This document shows positions 25,161 to 34,956 of a stretch of 64,000 nucleotides of DNA, piece by piece. A program made the position numbers and the translations under genes. This DNA comes from Pseudodesulfovibrio nedwellii (GTDB lineage Bacteria > Desulfobacterota > Desulfovibrionia > Desulfovibrionales > Desulfovibrionaceae): assembly GCF_027923765.1 (NCBI RefSeq), contig NZ_AP026709.1:2103501-2167500 (forward strand), written 5' to 3'. Under the pieces are notes generated by a model. It was given only the letters and a program-made list of their open reading frames with translations, did not search any database and had not been told where the DNA came from. Positions within the stretch are counted from its first letter, which is position 1, and every line of letters starts with the position of its first letter.

Positions 25161-26663
25161 ATGACTCACGGTCCGATTCTGGTTCTCGGCTCCACCGGCT
25201 ATGTTGGCGGACGGCTTGTCCCACTCCTTTTGGAAAAAGGATTTACCGTGCGCGCCGCTGGCCGGAGCGTGGAAAAGATCAAGGCTCGGTCGTGGGGTAA
25301 CAACCCTAATGTCGAGGCTGTCCAAGCGGATATGCATGATGCGGACAGTCTGAGTCGAGCCGCCGAAGGTTGCACCGCAGCCTTCTATCTGGTCCACTCC
25401 ATGAGCAGCCCCGGCCGGGATTTTGCGGAGCAAGAGCGCGACGCGGCTTACAACATGGTCACGGCAGCGCAACACGCGGACCTATCACGCATCATCTATC
25501 TGGGCGGTCTTGGTGAAGACCATGAAGATCATCCGCTGTCCAAACATCTTCGCTCCCGCGCCGAGGTAAGCCGTATTCTCGCTCTTGGCCCGGCCAAAGT
25601 GACAACCCTGCGCGCCGCACAAATCGTCGGGTCTGGTTCCTCTTCATTCGAACTAGTGCGGTATCTTGCGGACCGACTCCCGTTCATGATCACCCCCAAA
25701 TGGGTACGGACCAGGACCCAACCCATTTCCATACGGAATGTACTCGGCTACTTGGTCGGCTGTTTGGAAAATGATGAGACAGCAGGACTGACATTGGATA
25801 TTGGTGGACCGGACATCCTCTCCTATCAGGAACTATTTCAGTTGTACGCTGAAGTAGCCGGTATTCCAAAACGACGCATTTATCCATTCCCCTTTCTCTC
25901 GCCGCGCCTTTCATCTTTCTGGGTGTCCATGATCACCCCCATGCCCATGACCCTGTCCAGATCACTGATTGAAGGATTGCGTAACGAAGTTATTTGTCGG
26001 GACGACCGCATCCGCACACTGGTCCCGCAAGAACTTGTGTCCTGCCATGAGGCCATTCGTCTGGCTTTGGACAAGACCGAACACCAAAAAGTGGAGACCT
26101 GTCTTTTTGACGTGGGCAGTGCGTGCATGCCGGAATGGGCATCGGAAAACGACCCCAAGTATGCTGGCGGCACCCGATTTGAAATGGGCTACAAAGCCCG
26201 ACTTCAGGGCGATCCGGCAAAAGTATGGGATGTGGTGACACGCATCGGCGGCGAACAGGGATGGTATTACGGCGACCCGCTCTGGCGACTGCGAGGATTT
26301 ATCGACCGTGTTCTGGCTGGGCCGGGACTGAAACGCGGCAGACCGCATGGCAACGGCACCCCGCGTGTGGGTGACGCCCTCGATTTCTGGCGGGTTTTGG
26401 CCAGTGACGAAGGCCGCAGACTGTTACTTCTGGCTGAAATGCGTCTGCCCGGAGAGGCCCTGCTGGATTTCAAATTCGATTCGCAATGGGGCAATGCCGT
26501 AGACTTGTCCATGACCGCCAAATTCCTCCCCAAGGGACTGACCGGCATTCTCTATTGGTATGCCATGTACCCCTTCCATGTGGTCTTGTTCAAAAATATT
26601 CTCAAAAATATTTCCGACCTGGCGGGAACCCACCTTTACGAACCGCCACGCCGAGTCGACTAG
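25161..26663 (+). CDS. NAD(P)-binding Rossmann protein with C-terminal DUF2867
   Basis: The first 300 residues of this 500-residue protein form an atypical SDR domain: LVLGSTGYVGGRLVPLLLEKG, RAAGRSVEKIKAR, YLVHSMSSPGRDFAEQERDA and IIYLGGLG. From about 335 a second domain starts (FEMGYKARLQGDPAKVWDVV, then GGEQGWYYGDPLWRLRGFID and GDALDFWRVL), matching DUF2867, a SRPBCC-like fold. The fusion recurs in many proteobacteria as a membrane- or lipid-associated protein of unknown reaction. It precedes cbiD by 7 bases; the link to cobalamin is not evident. Confidence 0.88.
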   Translation: MTHGPILVLGSTGYVGGRLVPLLLEKGFTVRAAGRSVEKIKARSWGNNPNVEAVQADMHDADSLSRAAEGCTAAFYLVHSMSSPGRDFAEQERDAAYNMVTAAQHADLSRIIYLGGLGEDHEDHPLSKHLRSRAEVSRILALGPAKVTTLRAAQIVGSGSSSFELVRYLADRLPFMITPKWVRTRTQPISIRNVLGYLVGCLENDETAGLTLDIGGPDILSYQELFQLYAEVAGIPKRRIYPFPFLSPRLSSFWVSMITPMPMTLSRSLIEGLRNEVICRDDRIRTLVPQELVSCHEAIRLALDKTEHQKVETCLFDVGSACMPEWASENDPKYAGGTRFEMGYKARLQGDPAKVWDVVTRIGGEQGWYYGDPLWRLRGFIDRVLAGPGLKRGRPHGNGTPRVGDALDFWRVLASDEGRRLLLLAEMRLPGEALLDFKFDSQWGNAVDLSMTAKFLPKGLTGILYWYAMYPFHVVLFKNILKNISDLAGTHLYEPPRRVD

Positions 26664-26670
26664 GATCAGA

Positions 26671-27747
26671 ATGGCCGAAAAACTTCGTACAGGACGAACC
26701 ACCGGATCGTGCGCTTCGGCAGCGGCCATGGCGGGAGTCCTCTTCCTTTTGACTCGGGCACAACCCGACTCGGTGAACATCCCCCTGCCCCCCGGCGGCA
26801 CGCTGACTGTCCCTATTGAGCGATACAATCCCGAGGGGGAAACCGTGCGAGTTACCGTCATCAAAGACGGTGGCGACGACCCTGACGCAACCCACGGATG
26901 CGAAATTCAAGCTGTTGTCTCCGTCGACACAATGACCCACGGCGAACTGTCTGTGGACGTTGATGGGGGAAGAGGAGTAGGCCGCGTCACCCTGCCGGGT
27001 CTGCCCGTTAATGTAGGCAAAGCAGCCATCAATCCCGAACCGCTCCGCCAGATTGAGAAAGCTATACTCACAGCCGCCCCTTCTCTGACACACGGCCAAA
27101 TCTCAGTTTTGATCGAAGTCCCGGAAGGGAAGGATATCGCCCACAAGACCATGAACGCCCGACTGGGCATCGTCGACGGCATTTCCATCCTCGGCACACA
27201 GGGAATCGTCAAACCATTTTCCCATGATTCATGGCGCGCCACAGTCGCAGAAGGGTTGGATGTGGCCAAGGCGCAGGGATTGGATTACGCAATTTTCACC
27301 ACGGGGAGACGGTCTGAACGACTCTATCTGGAGCACAGCCCGACCACCCCGGAGTTGGCACTGATTCAGGCTGCGGACTTCTTCGAATTTTCCATGCAGG
27401 CCGCAGCAAAACGCGGCTTTACGCATGTCACATGGAGCATGTTTTTCGGCAAATTGGTCAAACAAGCGCAAGGACTTCCTTATACCCATGCCAAAACACA
27501 TCCGGTTGACTTCGACCGACTGGCCGACTGGTGCGAAGAAGCAGGAGTCGCCGCGCCCTATCTTCCGACCATCCGAGAAGCCAACACCGCCGTGCAGGTC
27601 CTCGGCATGTTGATTGATGATCCGGCGCGGCCCGCCCTCATCAATATTCTTGTCAATGAAGCGAAACGAAACGCAGAGGCCTTTGCGGACAACCGAATAT
27701 CCGTCAACTACCAGATCTATAATTTTGACGGTTCCACATTGCGATAA
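26671..27747 (+). CDS. cbiD: Cobalt-precorrin-5B C1-methyltransferase CbiD
   Basis: From the ATG at 26671 the protein has 358 residues. It opens with LRTGRTTGSCASAAAMAG, the CbiD hallmark, and continues with VIKDGGDDPDATHG, GRGVGRVTLPGLPVNVGKAAINP and ILGTQGIVKPFSHDSW. CbiD methylates C1 of cobalt-precorrin-5B using SAM, directly after CbiG in the anaerobic pathway. The frame stays open upstream (to 26560) into the previous gene, but the N terminus chosen is the family-like one. Confidence 0.95.
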   Translation: MAEKLRTGRTTGSCASAAAMAGVLFLLTRAQPDSVNIPLPPGGTLTVPIERYNPEGETVRVTVIKDGGDDPDATHGCEIQAVVSVDTMTHGELSVDVDGGRGVGRVTLPGLPVNVGKAAINPEPLRQIEKAILTAAPSLTHGQISVLIEVPEGKDIAHKTMNARLGIVDGISILGTQGIVKPFSHDSWRATVAEGLDVAKAQGLDYAIFTTGRRSERLYLEHSPTTPELALIQAADFFEFSMQAAAKRGFTHVTWSMFFGKLVKQAQGLPYTHAKTHPVDFDRLADWCEEAGVAAPYLPTIREANTAVQVLGMLIDDPARPALINILVNEAKRNAEAFADNRISVNYQIYNFDGSTLR

Positions 27748-27950
27748 CTCAACCCATTCACTACAAAAAAACTCTTTTTTTACAATTGCCTCGGTAAAGA
27801 AAGCATCCTCATCTTCCGATAGGACCATAGGGGAGACGTGTACGGTTTCGCACACGATGTTCAACTTTGGTCGAGCGCCCCATGGGAGACTCTGGCTCTG
27901 CACCACGTATCCGTGCGTCAGGGCTGAAATATCAGCATAAAGGGGCGCGC

Positions 27951-28790
27951 ATGCCAAGGGTGTCTATTGTCATACCCAACTATAACTATGGCCGATTTGC
28001 CGACAGACTTTTCGGCTCCATAGCCGCACAATCCATGCCGCTTGGAGACATGGAAATATTCTTTGTTGACGACGGCAGCAATGACGATTCGCTAGAGCGA
28101 GCAACTCACTGGGCGACACACATTCCCTGTGAACGATTTGAAATCATCTCATTGTCCCGAATCGGCAAACCCGGCCCGGTACGAAACCATGGGCTGGCAC
28201 TCGCAACAGGCGAATACCTGTTCTGCATGGACCCGGACGACACCCTGCACCCAGAGTATCTGGCTCGATGCGTCAACACGCTTGAGAACACACCAAAAAT
28301 TGACCTGATCTATACGGATTACCGGGAAAACACGCTTGATGGTTCCCGAGAGGTTGGACTTCCCAAATTCAATCAGGGATTGTTGCGCATACAAAACATC
28401 CTGCCGAGCACTGCCCTCTACCGGCGTGAAGTTTGGGACGCAGGCATTCGTTACCGCGACAACACCGAATATGAAGACTGGGATTATTGGATACAATGCC
28501 TGATGGCGGGAGCCAATTTTATTCGCCTCCCTGAAGTTCTCTATAATTATGAAATTCACACTTCAAATTTCTCCCATCATGCACAAAAAAACGATGGACA
28601 TGCCAAGGCGCAAATCGTTTTGAACAACGTATCTTTTTTCCACCCCCTCGTTCAGGAATGGGCAAAGGATTACATGCGGGGAAGACTCCATTCACAGGCC
28701 TTTCAACGAGGCCACATCCCAAGCCCGAAAGATGTACGAGCCTTGCTAAAAACCGTGGAACAAAAAGTTTTCAAGGCGTCGGGATTCTAA
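27951..28790 (+). CDS. Family 2 glycosyltransferase
   Basis: The ATG at 27951 gives a 279-residue protein of GT-A fold: VSIVIPNYNYGRFADRLF, FVDDGSNDDS, GPVRNHGLALATGEYLFCMD with the DPDD metal-binding motif, and YEDWDYWIQCLMAG. It probably transfers a sugar from a nucleotide sugar to a surface polysaccharide or protein glycan. Neither the donor nor the acceptor can be read from sequence. The 203 bases after cbiD hold no gene I can support. Confidence 0.88.
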   Translation: MPRVSIVIPNYNYGRFADRLFGSIAAQSMPLGDMEIFFVDDGSNDDSLERATHWATHIPCERFEIISLSRIGKPGPVRNHGLALATGEYLFCMDPDDTLHPEYLARCVNTLENTPKIDLIYTDYRENTLDGSREVGLPKFNQGLLRIQNILPSTALYRREVWDAGIRYRDNTEYEDWDYWIQCLMAGANFIRLPEVLYNYEIHTSNFSHHAQKNDGHAKAQIVLNNVSFFHPLVQEWAKDYMRGRLHSQAFQRGHIPSPKDVRALLKTVEQKVFKASGF

Positions 28791-28810
28791 TCCGAATACC
28801 AATAAAAAAA

Positions 28811-28834
28811 GGGCTGTGTGATTTCACACAGCCC
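28811..28834. terminator. Bidirectional terminator, glycosyltransferase/fsa
   Basis: A 10-bp stem GGGCTGTGTG/CACACAGCCC has a 4-base loop and is flanked by seven A on the left and seven T on the right. It lies between convergent genes. Confidence 0.9.
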
Positions 28835-28861
28835 TTTTTTTATATCAGATGGAATAGTTCA

Positions 28862-29509
28862 TCATTCGTTCTGAAAAGCTTCCCAGTCGGCCAAAAATGT
28901 AGCCAACCCCTTATCCGTCAAGGGATGTTGCATCAACTGCATGATAGTAGCGTATGGCAAAGTAACCACGTCCGCACCGATCAACCCGGATTCAATGACG
29001 TGCATGGGATGTCGCACGGATGCCACCAAAATTTTTGTCGCAAAGCTGTAGTTGTCGAATATAGTCCGCATCTGATCCACGCTTTCCATACCGGACTGTC
29101 CCAGCCCATCAAGCCTGCCCACAAACGGTGAAACATAGGTAGCTCCGAGCTTGGCTGCCAACAATGCCTGTGACGGAGAAAAAACCAACGTGACGTTGGT
29201 CTTGATTTCACGTTCACGCAATTCCTTGAGTGCCTTCATTCCCTCGGGAATCATGGGGATTTTCACCACCACATTAGGGCCAAATGAGACAAGGTCCTTA
29301 GCTTCCTTAATCATTTCTTCGTGAGTAGTACCTATGACTTCAAGCGAAACAGGACCATCAACGGCATCACATATAAGCGAAGCCTGTTCGCGCCAATCGC
29401 CACCCTCGCGAGACATGAGCGTAGGGTTAGTGGTCACGCCGTCAAGCAAACCGAGTTCATTGACTTCGCGTATCTGGTCCAAATTGGCCGTATCCAGAAA
29501 GAATTCCAT
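28862..29509 (-). CDS. fsa: Transaldolase-like fructose-6-phosphate aldolase
   Basis: The 215-residue protein is the small (FSA/TalC) class of transaldolases: MEFFLDTANLDQIREV, GVTTNPTLMSREGG, the Schiff-base lysine in NVVVKIPMIPEGMKAL, and NVTLVFSPSQALLAAKLGA. It either splits fructose-6-phosphate into dihydroxyacetone and glyceraldehyde-3-phosphate or transfers dihydroxyacetone units. Sequence does not separate the two activities. A GGAGGA ribosome site precedes the start. A single gene; its terminator is shared with the convergent glycosyltransferase. Confidence 0.92.
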   Translation of the reverse strand: MEFFLDTANLDQIREVNELGLLDGVTTNPTLMSREGGDWREQASLICDAVDGPVSLEVIGTTHEEMIKEAKDLVSFGPNVVVKIPMIPEGMKALKELREREIKTNVTLVFSPSQALLAAKLGATYVSPFVGRLDGLGQSGMESVDQMRTIFDNYSFATKILVASVRHPMHVIESGLIGADVVTLPYATIMQLMQHPLTDKGLATFLADWEAFQNE

Positions 29510-29661
29510 GTGTCCTCCTTATGAGACCGGTACAGGATAATCCTCGTATTGATTATGCCGTGCATAGCATACTCGAAAAAGAGTGGAAACCTTCCGCAAA
29601 CGTTTTCGATTCCACAACCATTCTCCTTTCACCTTTCTTCGGTTTCGTTTACATTAGCCGC

Positions 29662-30906
29662 ATGTCGATCATGGAACCCATCAAAATACTCGGACTTTCA
29701 CCCGGCGCACTCGAAATTTCGAACGCTGCCAGAAAGACTCTAGCCACTGCCAATCTGGTCGTCGGCGGCAAGCGATTGCTTGCAGCCTGTCAAGACGCAA
29801 TATCACCCAAAAATTGTGCAACACTACCTATCACAGGCCCTCTGCCGCCAATTATCGACACGATCCGCAAAGCAGCGAAAGTCGGTGACTCCGTGGTGGT
29901 ACTCGCAGATGGGGACCCGCTCTTTTTCGGCATCGGCAAACGATTGGGTGAAGACCTTGGTCGAGAAAACATCGTTGTTGAACCGAATATTTCCACAATG
30001 CAACTGGCTGCAGCCCGACTCAAATTGCCATGGCAGAAAATGGATTTTGTCTCCCTGCATGGACGCGACGATTTTGCGCCACTCTATGCCGCGCTGGTCA
30101 GAGCCGATCTCATCGCAGTTTTTACCGACAAGGAAAACACTCCCGCAGAAATCGCACGAGCTTTACTCGAACGCGGTGCCGACTGCTTTGCCATGACTGT
30201 CCTTGAAGATCTCGGCTCACCAGAGGAACAAATTCGTCCATTGGCCCTCCCTGACACATGGGGCATGGAATTCTCAGATCTCAACCTCGTTATACTGGAA
30301 CGCTTGTACCCACCGGAGATCGAGTTAACGCTCGGCATCCCTGATCATTTCTATCTGCATCAGAAAAACCTGATCACCAAATTGCCTGTACGGGCCACTG
30401 GCCTTGCCCATCTTAATGTCGAACCGGACTCCACGGTCTGGGACCTCGGCGCAGGTTGTGGTTCAGTTTCTATCGAGGCATCTCATTTAGCCCGACGTGG
30501 CCGTGTTTTTGCCGTAGAGAGACACAAAACTCGTGCGGCCATGATCCGCGAAAACATCCGTCGTACCGGCGCATGGCTGGTCGACACGGTGCTTGGCGCA
30601 ATGCCCGACTCTCTCGAAGGACTGCCTGAACCGGACCGCATTTTCATCGGCGGAGGACTGGGGGGCGAATCAAATCAGAAGACATCCCTGCTTGCCGTTG
30701 CCTGCGACCGGCTCAAACCACGAGGGCGCATGGTTGTCCATTGCATCCTGCTCGACTCCCTGCATGAGGCAAAAGACCATTTCCAAAAACTCGGTTGGCA
30801 TTTCGGCGTGACCCAGCTTCAAGCCTCGGCCACCGACTCTCTGGCCGGAGACCTTCGCTTCAAAGCGCAAAATCCTGTTTTCGTTTTATGGGCTGAAAAA
30901 CCCTAG
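29662..30906 (+). CDS. cobL: Bifunctional precorrin-6Y C5,15-methyltransferase/decarboxylase (CbiE-CbiT)
   Basis: This reads as a 414-residue fusion from the ATG at 29662. The N-terminal half is a SAM-dependent tetrapyrrole methylase (CbiE type): ILGLSPGALEIS, VVLADGDPLFFGIGKRL and NISTMQLAAARLKLPW. The second half is a Rossmann methyltransferase (CbiT type): VWDLGAGCGSVSIEASHLA and FIGGGLGG. It methylates C5 and C15 and decarboxylates the C12 acetate. ATG codons at 29662 or 29671 are possible starts; neither has a clear ribosome site, and the longer frame to 29521 adds non-family sequence. Confidence 0.92.
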   Translation: MSIMEPIKILGLSPGALEISNAARKTLATANLVVGGKRLLAACQDAISPKNCATLPITGPLPPIIDTIRKAAKVGDSVVVLADGDPLFFGIGKRLGEDLGRENIVVEPNISTMQLAAARLKLPWQKMDFVSLHGRDDFAPLYAALVRADLIAVFTDKENTPAEIARALLERGADCFAMTVLEDLGSPEEQIRPLALPDTWGMEFSDLNLVILERLYPPEIELTLGIPDHFYLHQKNLITKLPVRATGLAHLNVEPDSTVWDLGAGCGSVSIEASHLARRGRVFAVERHKTRAAMIRENIRRTGAWLVDTVLGAMPDSLEGLPEPDRIFIGGGLGGESNQKTSLLAVACDRLKPRGRMVVHCILLDSLHEAKDHFQKLGWHFGVTQLQASATDSLAGDLRFKAQNPVFVLWAEKP

Positions 30907-30953
30907 AAGCTGCCAAAGCATAATTATTGGCAGCCCACACACCATAGAGTACC

Positions 30954-32237
30954 ATGAACCACATGCCTGCCAATAAAGACCATCACCCCCTTCGAGCCTT
31001 GCGTGCATGGGCTCTTTACGACTGGGCCAACTCGGGATTCGCCGCATTGGTGCAAACCTTTGTGTTCGCGGCCTATTTCACCAAAGCCGTCGCCGAGAAC
31101 GAAACCTTGGGCATTGCTCAATGGGGCAACATGATGGGCGTGGCGGGCTTGATCATTGGCATTGGCGGGCCGATACTCGGAGCCGTGGCCGACCGTTCTG
31201 GTAGACGCAAACCGTGGCTCGGTCTGTTCACCGGCGTATGTATCACAGCCACGTTTCTACTCTGGTTCGTCCAGCCGAACGCTTCATACGTCTGGCTTGG
31301 TCTTTTTCTGGCCGGAATCGGCACTATCGGCAGCGAATACGCAATGGTTTTCTACAACGCCATGCTCCCGGATCTGGCAGAACCCAAAATCATTGGCCGC
31401 TGGTCCGGCTGGGGTTGGGGGCTGGGATACGCAGGTGGTCTGATCCTGCTCATCATCGCACTCTATGGATTCGTACAACCGCCGGGCTGGTTCAGCGTCC
31501 CTCGCGAAGGAGCCATGCACATCCGGGCAGTCATGCCACTGACAGCACTTTGGTATCTAATATTCTGCCTACCCATATTTCTCTACTCCCCAGACAAACC
31601 GTCCACGGGAGTTCCGCTTAAAAAAGCGATAACAGGGGCATTTTCCCAATTACACGACTCCATCAAACATGTCCGCGACTACCGAGGCATCGCCATCTTC
31701 CTGCTGGCCCGCATGTTCTACAACGACGGCCTGACCACCATGTTCGCCTTTGGCGGCATCTACGCGGCTGCAACCTTCGGTATGTCCGCGTCCGAAGTCA
31801 TTCTCTTCGGCATTGGATTGAATGTCACCGCAGGCTTGGGGGCAGCGTCCTTTGCATGGCTCGACGATTGGCTCGGACCACGCAAAACTATTCTTTTCTC
31901 CTTGATCGGACTCGTGATTCCGGGCGCAGCCATTCTGCTCGTCACAGACAAAACCCTGTTCTGGATTTTCGGGCTGGCCATTGGTATATTCGTGGGACCA
32001 GTGCAGGCATCAAGCCGGTCCTATTTGGCCCACGCGGCTCCCGCCAAACTGCGCACCGAAATGTTCGGTCTGCTCGCACTTTCCGGCAAGCTGACATCGT
32101 TCATCGGGCCGTTTCTGGTGGGTTGGCTGACTCTCGCCTCCGGCAATCAACGTGTGGGTATGGGGGCTGTCATCGGACTGTTTGTCCTTGGCCTGATCGG
32201 CATGCTGTTTGTGCCTCCCGTGAAAAACACAAAATGA
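30954..32237 (+). CDS. MFS transporter, UMF1/Atg22-like
   Basis: The 427-residue protein has about 12 membrane helices and the UMF1 start RAWALYDWANSGFAALVQTF, then GPILGAVADRSGRRKPWLG with the MFS loop 2-3 motif, and a second-half repeat (WLDDWLGPRKTILFSL). UMF1-type permeases resemble the vacuolar effluxer Atg22. The substrate is unknown; amino acid export is only an analogy. It is followed at 10 bases by the AMMECR1-domain gene, so the two are probably an operon. Confidence 0.88.
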   Translation: MNHMPANKDHHPLRALRAWALYDWANSGFAALVQTFVFAAYFTKAVAENETLGIAQWGNMMGVAGLIIGIGGPILGAVADRSGRRKPWLGLFTGVCITATFLLWFVQPNASYVWLGLFLAGIGTIGSEYAMVFYNAMLPDLAEPKIIGRWSGWGWGLGYAGGLILLIIALYGFVQPPGWFSVPREGAMHIRAVMPLTALWYLIFCLPIFLYSPDKPSTGVPLKKAITGAFSQLHDSIKHVRDYRGIAIFLLARMFYNDGLTTMFAFGGIYAAATFGMSASEVILFGIGLNVTAGLGAASFAWLDDWLGPRKTILFSLIGLVIPGAAILLVTDKTLFWIFGLAIGIFVGPVQASSRSYLAHAAPAKLRTEMFGLLALSGKLTSFIGPFLVGWLTLASGNQRVGMGAVIGLFVLGLIGMLFVPPVKNTK

Positions 32238-32247
32238 GGAAAAAGCC

Positions 32248-32805
32248 ATGTCCAACTTCCGCTTTGACCTGACTGAAGAAGAAAAAAGCTATCTCAAAGA
32301 ACTTGTTGTTCAGTCCATTTCTTCCGGCCTCAACCCGAATGGGGAAACCGACGGTCCGACAGAACCGCCAACCGACACCCTCAAGGAACAATTGGGAGCC
32401 TTTGTCACGCTCAAACTTGGTGGCCAACTACGCGGATGCATCGGCAATGTTCAAGGCAGCGGAGAACTGTATCGAACCGTCTGGAGCATGGCCCATAGCG
32501 CGGCCTTTGAAGACCCTCGATTCCCACCTGTAACCAGCCATGAATTCGACGCCCTCGATTATGAAATATCCATCCTGAGTCCCGTCGAAATATGCCCCAA
32601 CCCCAAATTAGTGGAAATTGGTCGACACGGATTAATCATGTCCAGCGGAAGGCGGTCCGGCCTGCTCCTGCCTCAGGTTCCCGTAGAATGGGACTGGGAT
32701 CGGGAAACATTCCTAGCCCAAACCTGCGTCAAAGCAGGATTACCACAAAACGCCTGGAAGGACGAAAATACAACACTTTTTTGGTTTGAAGCTGTCGTCT
32801 TCTAA
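32248..32805 (+). CDS. amrA: AmmeMemoRadiSam system protein A (AMMECR1 domain)
   Basis: The 185-residue protein is a single AMMECR1 domain: GAFVTLKLGGQLRGCIGNV (with the signature LRGCIG), AAFEDPRFPPVTSHEFDAL, YEISILSPVE and GRRSGLLLPQVPVEWDWD. In many bacteria and archaea it is linked to a Memo-like and a radical-SAM protein of unknown reaction. No Memo or radical-SAM gene lies beside it here; those would be elsewhere if the system is present. Confidence 0.9.
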   Translation: MSNFRFDLTEEEKSYLKELVVQSISSGLNPNGETDGPTEPPTDTLKEQLGAFVTLKLGGQLRGCIGNVQGSGELYRTVWSMAHSAAFEDPRFPPVTSHEFDALDYEISILSPVEICPNPKLVEIGRHGLIMSSGRRSGLLLPQVPVEWDWDRETFLAQTCVKAGLPQNAWKDENTTLFWFEAVVF

Positions 32806-32980
32806 ACAGATTAAACCGATCTTTTCCATTTTCATACACAAAGTATTATCCGCAAACGGGACTTTCTCCTATCGACATGGTAAGGATAGATCAGATATAT
32901 TTCCTTCTATGATGAGTAATATTGCCTACAAAACGAAATACTGTTCATCCATCACTCCGAAGATCAGGTAGCATCGTATC

Positions 32981-33679
32981 ATGACCAAAAAAATCATCAC
33001 CCCCGAGAACAACACCCTTGCGCCAGCCGACGCCAAGGTTGTGGTCATTCCCGGCGTCAAGATGAGCATCTCTTTGGGAAAAGAGGTTGTGATCCGAATT
33101 CCGGGAACCGAACAATCATATCGAGGCAAGATCGTGGGTTTCGATCCCTACGAATATGTGATTGCCAATGTCCGCTTACCCTCCCGCATCCGCCAAGAAC
33201 TCGCCTTCGGCGGCCAAATCGTGCTGAAATACATCCACAAAGGTACGGTTTACGGCTTCAAGACGACGGTGCACAACGCCATCACTTCGCCAACGTCCCT
33301 CATCTTCTTCGACTACCCCAGCACCATCGAAAAAATCGAACTGAGGCGCAAGGAACGCGCCAGGTGCAGCATTGACGGCGCATTGCATTCTTCGGATGGA
33401 GCGCATGATTGTCTGGTCGTCAATGTCAGCGAGACCGGATGCAAGATTTCGGCGCGGGCCGGGAATCGGGATACGATATCCACAACACAGGTGGACGACA
33501 CCCTGTTCGTTGTCATGAATCTTGGAGCGGACGGCACTCTCAAACTCCCTATAGTGGTGCGAAATATGAAACGGGAAAAGGGCATCCTCACCCTTGGTGC
33601 GATGTTCTTGGACATCACCAAAGAGGAAGAAAAGCGCATCGTGAAATACTTGGCCAGGGTTCAAAGACACACTCGCTAA
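32981..33679 (+). CDS. PilZ-domain cyclic-di-GMP receptor
   Basis: The 232-residue protein has an N-terminal YcgR-like segment (about 25-115, SISLGKEVVIRIPGTEQSYRGKIVG) and a PilZ domain from about 125: IELRRKERARCSIDG contains the RxxxR c-di-GMP motif (RRKER), and VVNVSETGCKIS the D/NxSxxG motif. It should bind cyclic-di-GMP and control motility or surface functions in the cytoplasm. A phosphodiesterase with an HD-GYP domain follows 15 bases later, so receptor and degrading enzyme are paired. The 175 bases upstream show no other gene. Confidence 0.88.
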   Translation: MTKKIITPENNTLAPADAKVVVIPGVKMSISLGKEVVIRIPGTEQSYRGKIVGFDPYEYVIANVRLPSRIRQELAFGGQIVLKYIHKGTVYGFKTTVHNAITSPTSLIFFDYPSTIEKIELRRKERARCSIDGALHSSDGAHDCLVVNVSETGCKISARAGNRDTISTTQVDDTLFVVMNLGADGTLKLPIVVRNMKREKGILTLGAMFLDITKEEEKRIVKYLARVQRHTR

Positions 33680-33694
33680 CCAAACACAAAAACC

Positions 33695-34900
33695 ATGATA
33701 AAAAAAATTCCAATCAACGAACTGAAACAGGGAATGGAGGTAGTGGAGCTTTCTTCGGAAATGTGGAAGCACCTGCCGTATCTGTATGCTCATCCGGGGA
33801 TCATCTCATCCGTGGAAGAAGTCGCTCGTATCAAGGCTGAAGGGTATCAACAGGTTTTCGTCAAAACCGAAAATTCCGACGGCCAATCTGACGAGGAACG
33901 GCTCGACCACCTTATTCGCCAGCGCGAAGAGACGCCTTTAAGCACGCCGCGCACACCCTTTTCAGAAGCTATCAAGACCGCCAGCGTCACCTATGAAAGT
34001 GCCATGACCTACGCCATGCGGATCGTCAACGATGCAAAATTGGGCCGAAAAATTGATTATGACACAGCCGTGGAAACCGCCAGCGCCATTGTGGACTCAG
34101 CCGTCAGCAACCCGGACACGTTGGTCTGCCTGTCAAAACTGTCTTCCTTTGACAATTATACTTACACCCACTGCATAAACGTGGCCGCCATCGCCGTGGT
34201 CTTCGGTGAATTCATCGGCATGTCCCGCGATGACCTCATCCTGCTCGGTACCGCAGGCATGATGCATGATCTAGGCAAGACAACCGTTCCAAGTCGGATC
34301 GTCAACAAACCCGGCAGACTCACCAAATTTGAATGTGAAGAGATGAAACGGCACCCTGTGTATGGACGCACGATTCTGAGCAAAAACAGAGCAATTCCAT
34401 CCAAGGTGCTCGTCGCGGTCCGGGCGCACCACGAAAAATTCAACGGCACCGGATATCCAGACGGATTAACACGCAAAGACATCCCGGCCTTTGCCCGCAT
34501 CCTGTGTCTGGCCGACATTTACGATGCTCTGACCAGTGACCGCTGTTACAAACACGCCATCCTGCCCAACAAAGCCTTGGGAATCATGTATGGCATGCGT
34601 GACCAGGATTTCGACCCTACGGAAATCCAATTGTTCATCAAATGTCTGGGGATATTCCCATCTGGAAGCTTTGTCCGTTTGAATACCGGCAATTATGCGC
34701 TGGTCTTCGAATCCAATGCGCAACAACCGCTTTACCCAAAAATCAAGGTCATCATGGACAAACAAATGCGCCCTATTAAAGCTTGGGACATTGACCTCTC
34801 GACCCAAAACCCCGAAGCTCCCGACTCCGTAGAAATCACCGAATGTGCCGACCCCTCAGATTATCGTCAAAATCTCATGGAATTCATGCTGCCTCAATGA
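33695..34900 (+). CDS. HD-GYP domain cyclic-di-GMP phosphodiesterase
   Basis: The first 140 residues (INELKQGMEVVELSSEMWKH, then GYQQVFVKTE) match DUF3391-type N-terminal regions. An HD-GYP domain spans about 155-320 of the 401 residues: HCINVAAIAVVFGEFIGMS, MMHDLGKTTVP (HD), RHPVYGRTIL, AVRAHHEKFNGTGYPDGL (GYP) and ILCLADIYDALTSDR. It hydrolyses cyclic-di-GMP to GMP in two steps at a metal site. It is probably co-transcribed with the PilZ gene. The N-terminal part is not a receiver domain. Confidence 0.93.
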   Translation: MIKKIPINELKQGMEVVELSSEMWKHLPYLYAHPGIISSVEEVARIKAEGYQQVFVKTENSDGQSDEERLDHLIRQREETPLSTPRTPFSEAIKTASVTYESAMTYAMRIVNDAKLGRKIDYDTAVETASAIVDSAVSNPDTLVCLSKLSSFDNYTYTHCINVAAIAVVFGEFIGMSRDDLILLGTAGMMHDLGKTTVPSRIVNKPGRLTKFECEEMKRHPVYGRTILSKNRAIPSKVLVAVRAHHEKFNGTGYPDGLTRKDIPAFARILCLADIYDALTSDRCYKHAILPNKALGIMYGMRDQDFDPTEIQLFIKCLGIFPSGSFVRLNTGNYALVFESNAQQPLYPKIKVIMDKQMRPIKAWDIDLSTQNPEAPDSVEITECADPSDYRQNLMEFMLPQ

Positions 34901-34956
34901 TACTAAAGAGACGATATGTACACACAGACTGACATCCACTTCTCTCAGGAAACATC

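Noticed and set aside
27748..27950. Cobalamin riboswitch near cbiD, cobJ or cobM
   Set aside because: No B12-box-like core or long leader was found upstream of these genes; intergenic leaders are short. A covariance-model search would settle it.
27229..27957. Minus-strand ORF of 242 residues across the cbiD-glycosyltransferase junction
   Set aside because: It mostly overlaps cbiD on the other strand and has no recognisable domain; the cbiD protein is clearly conserved.
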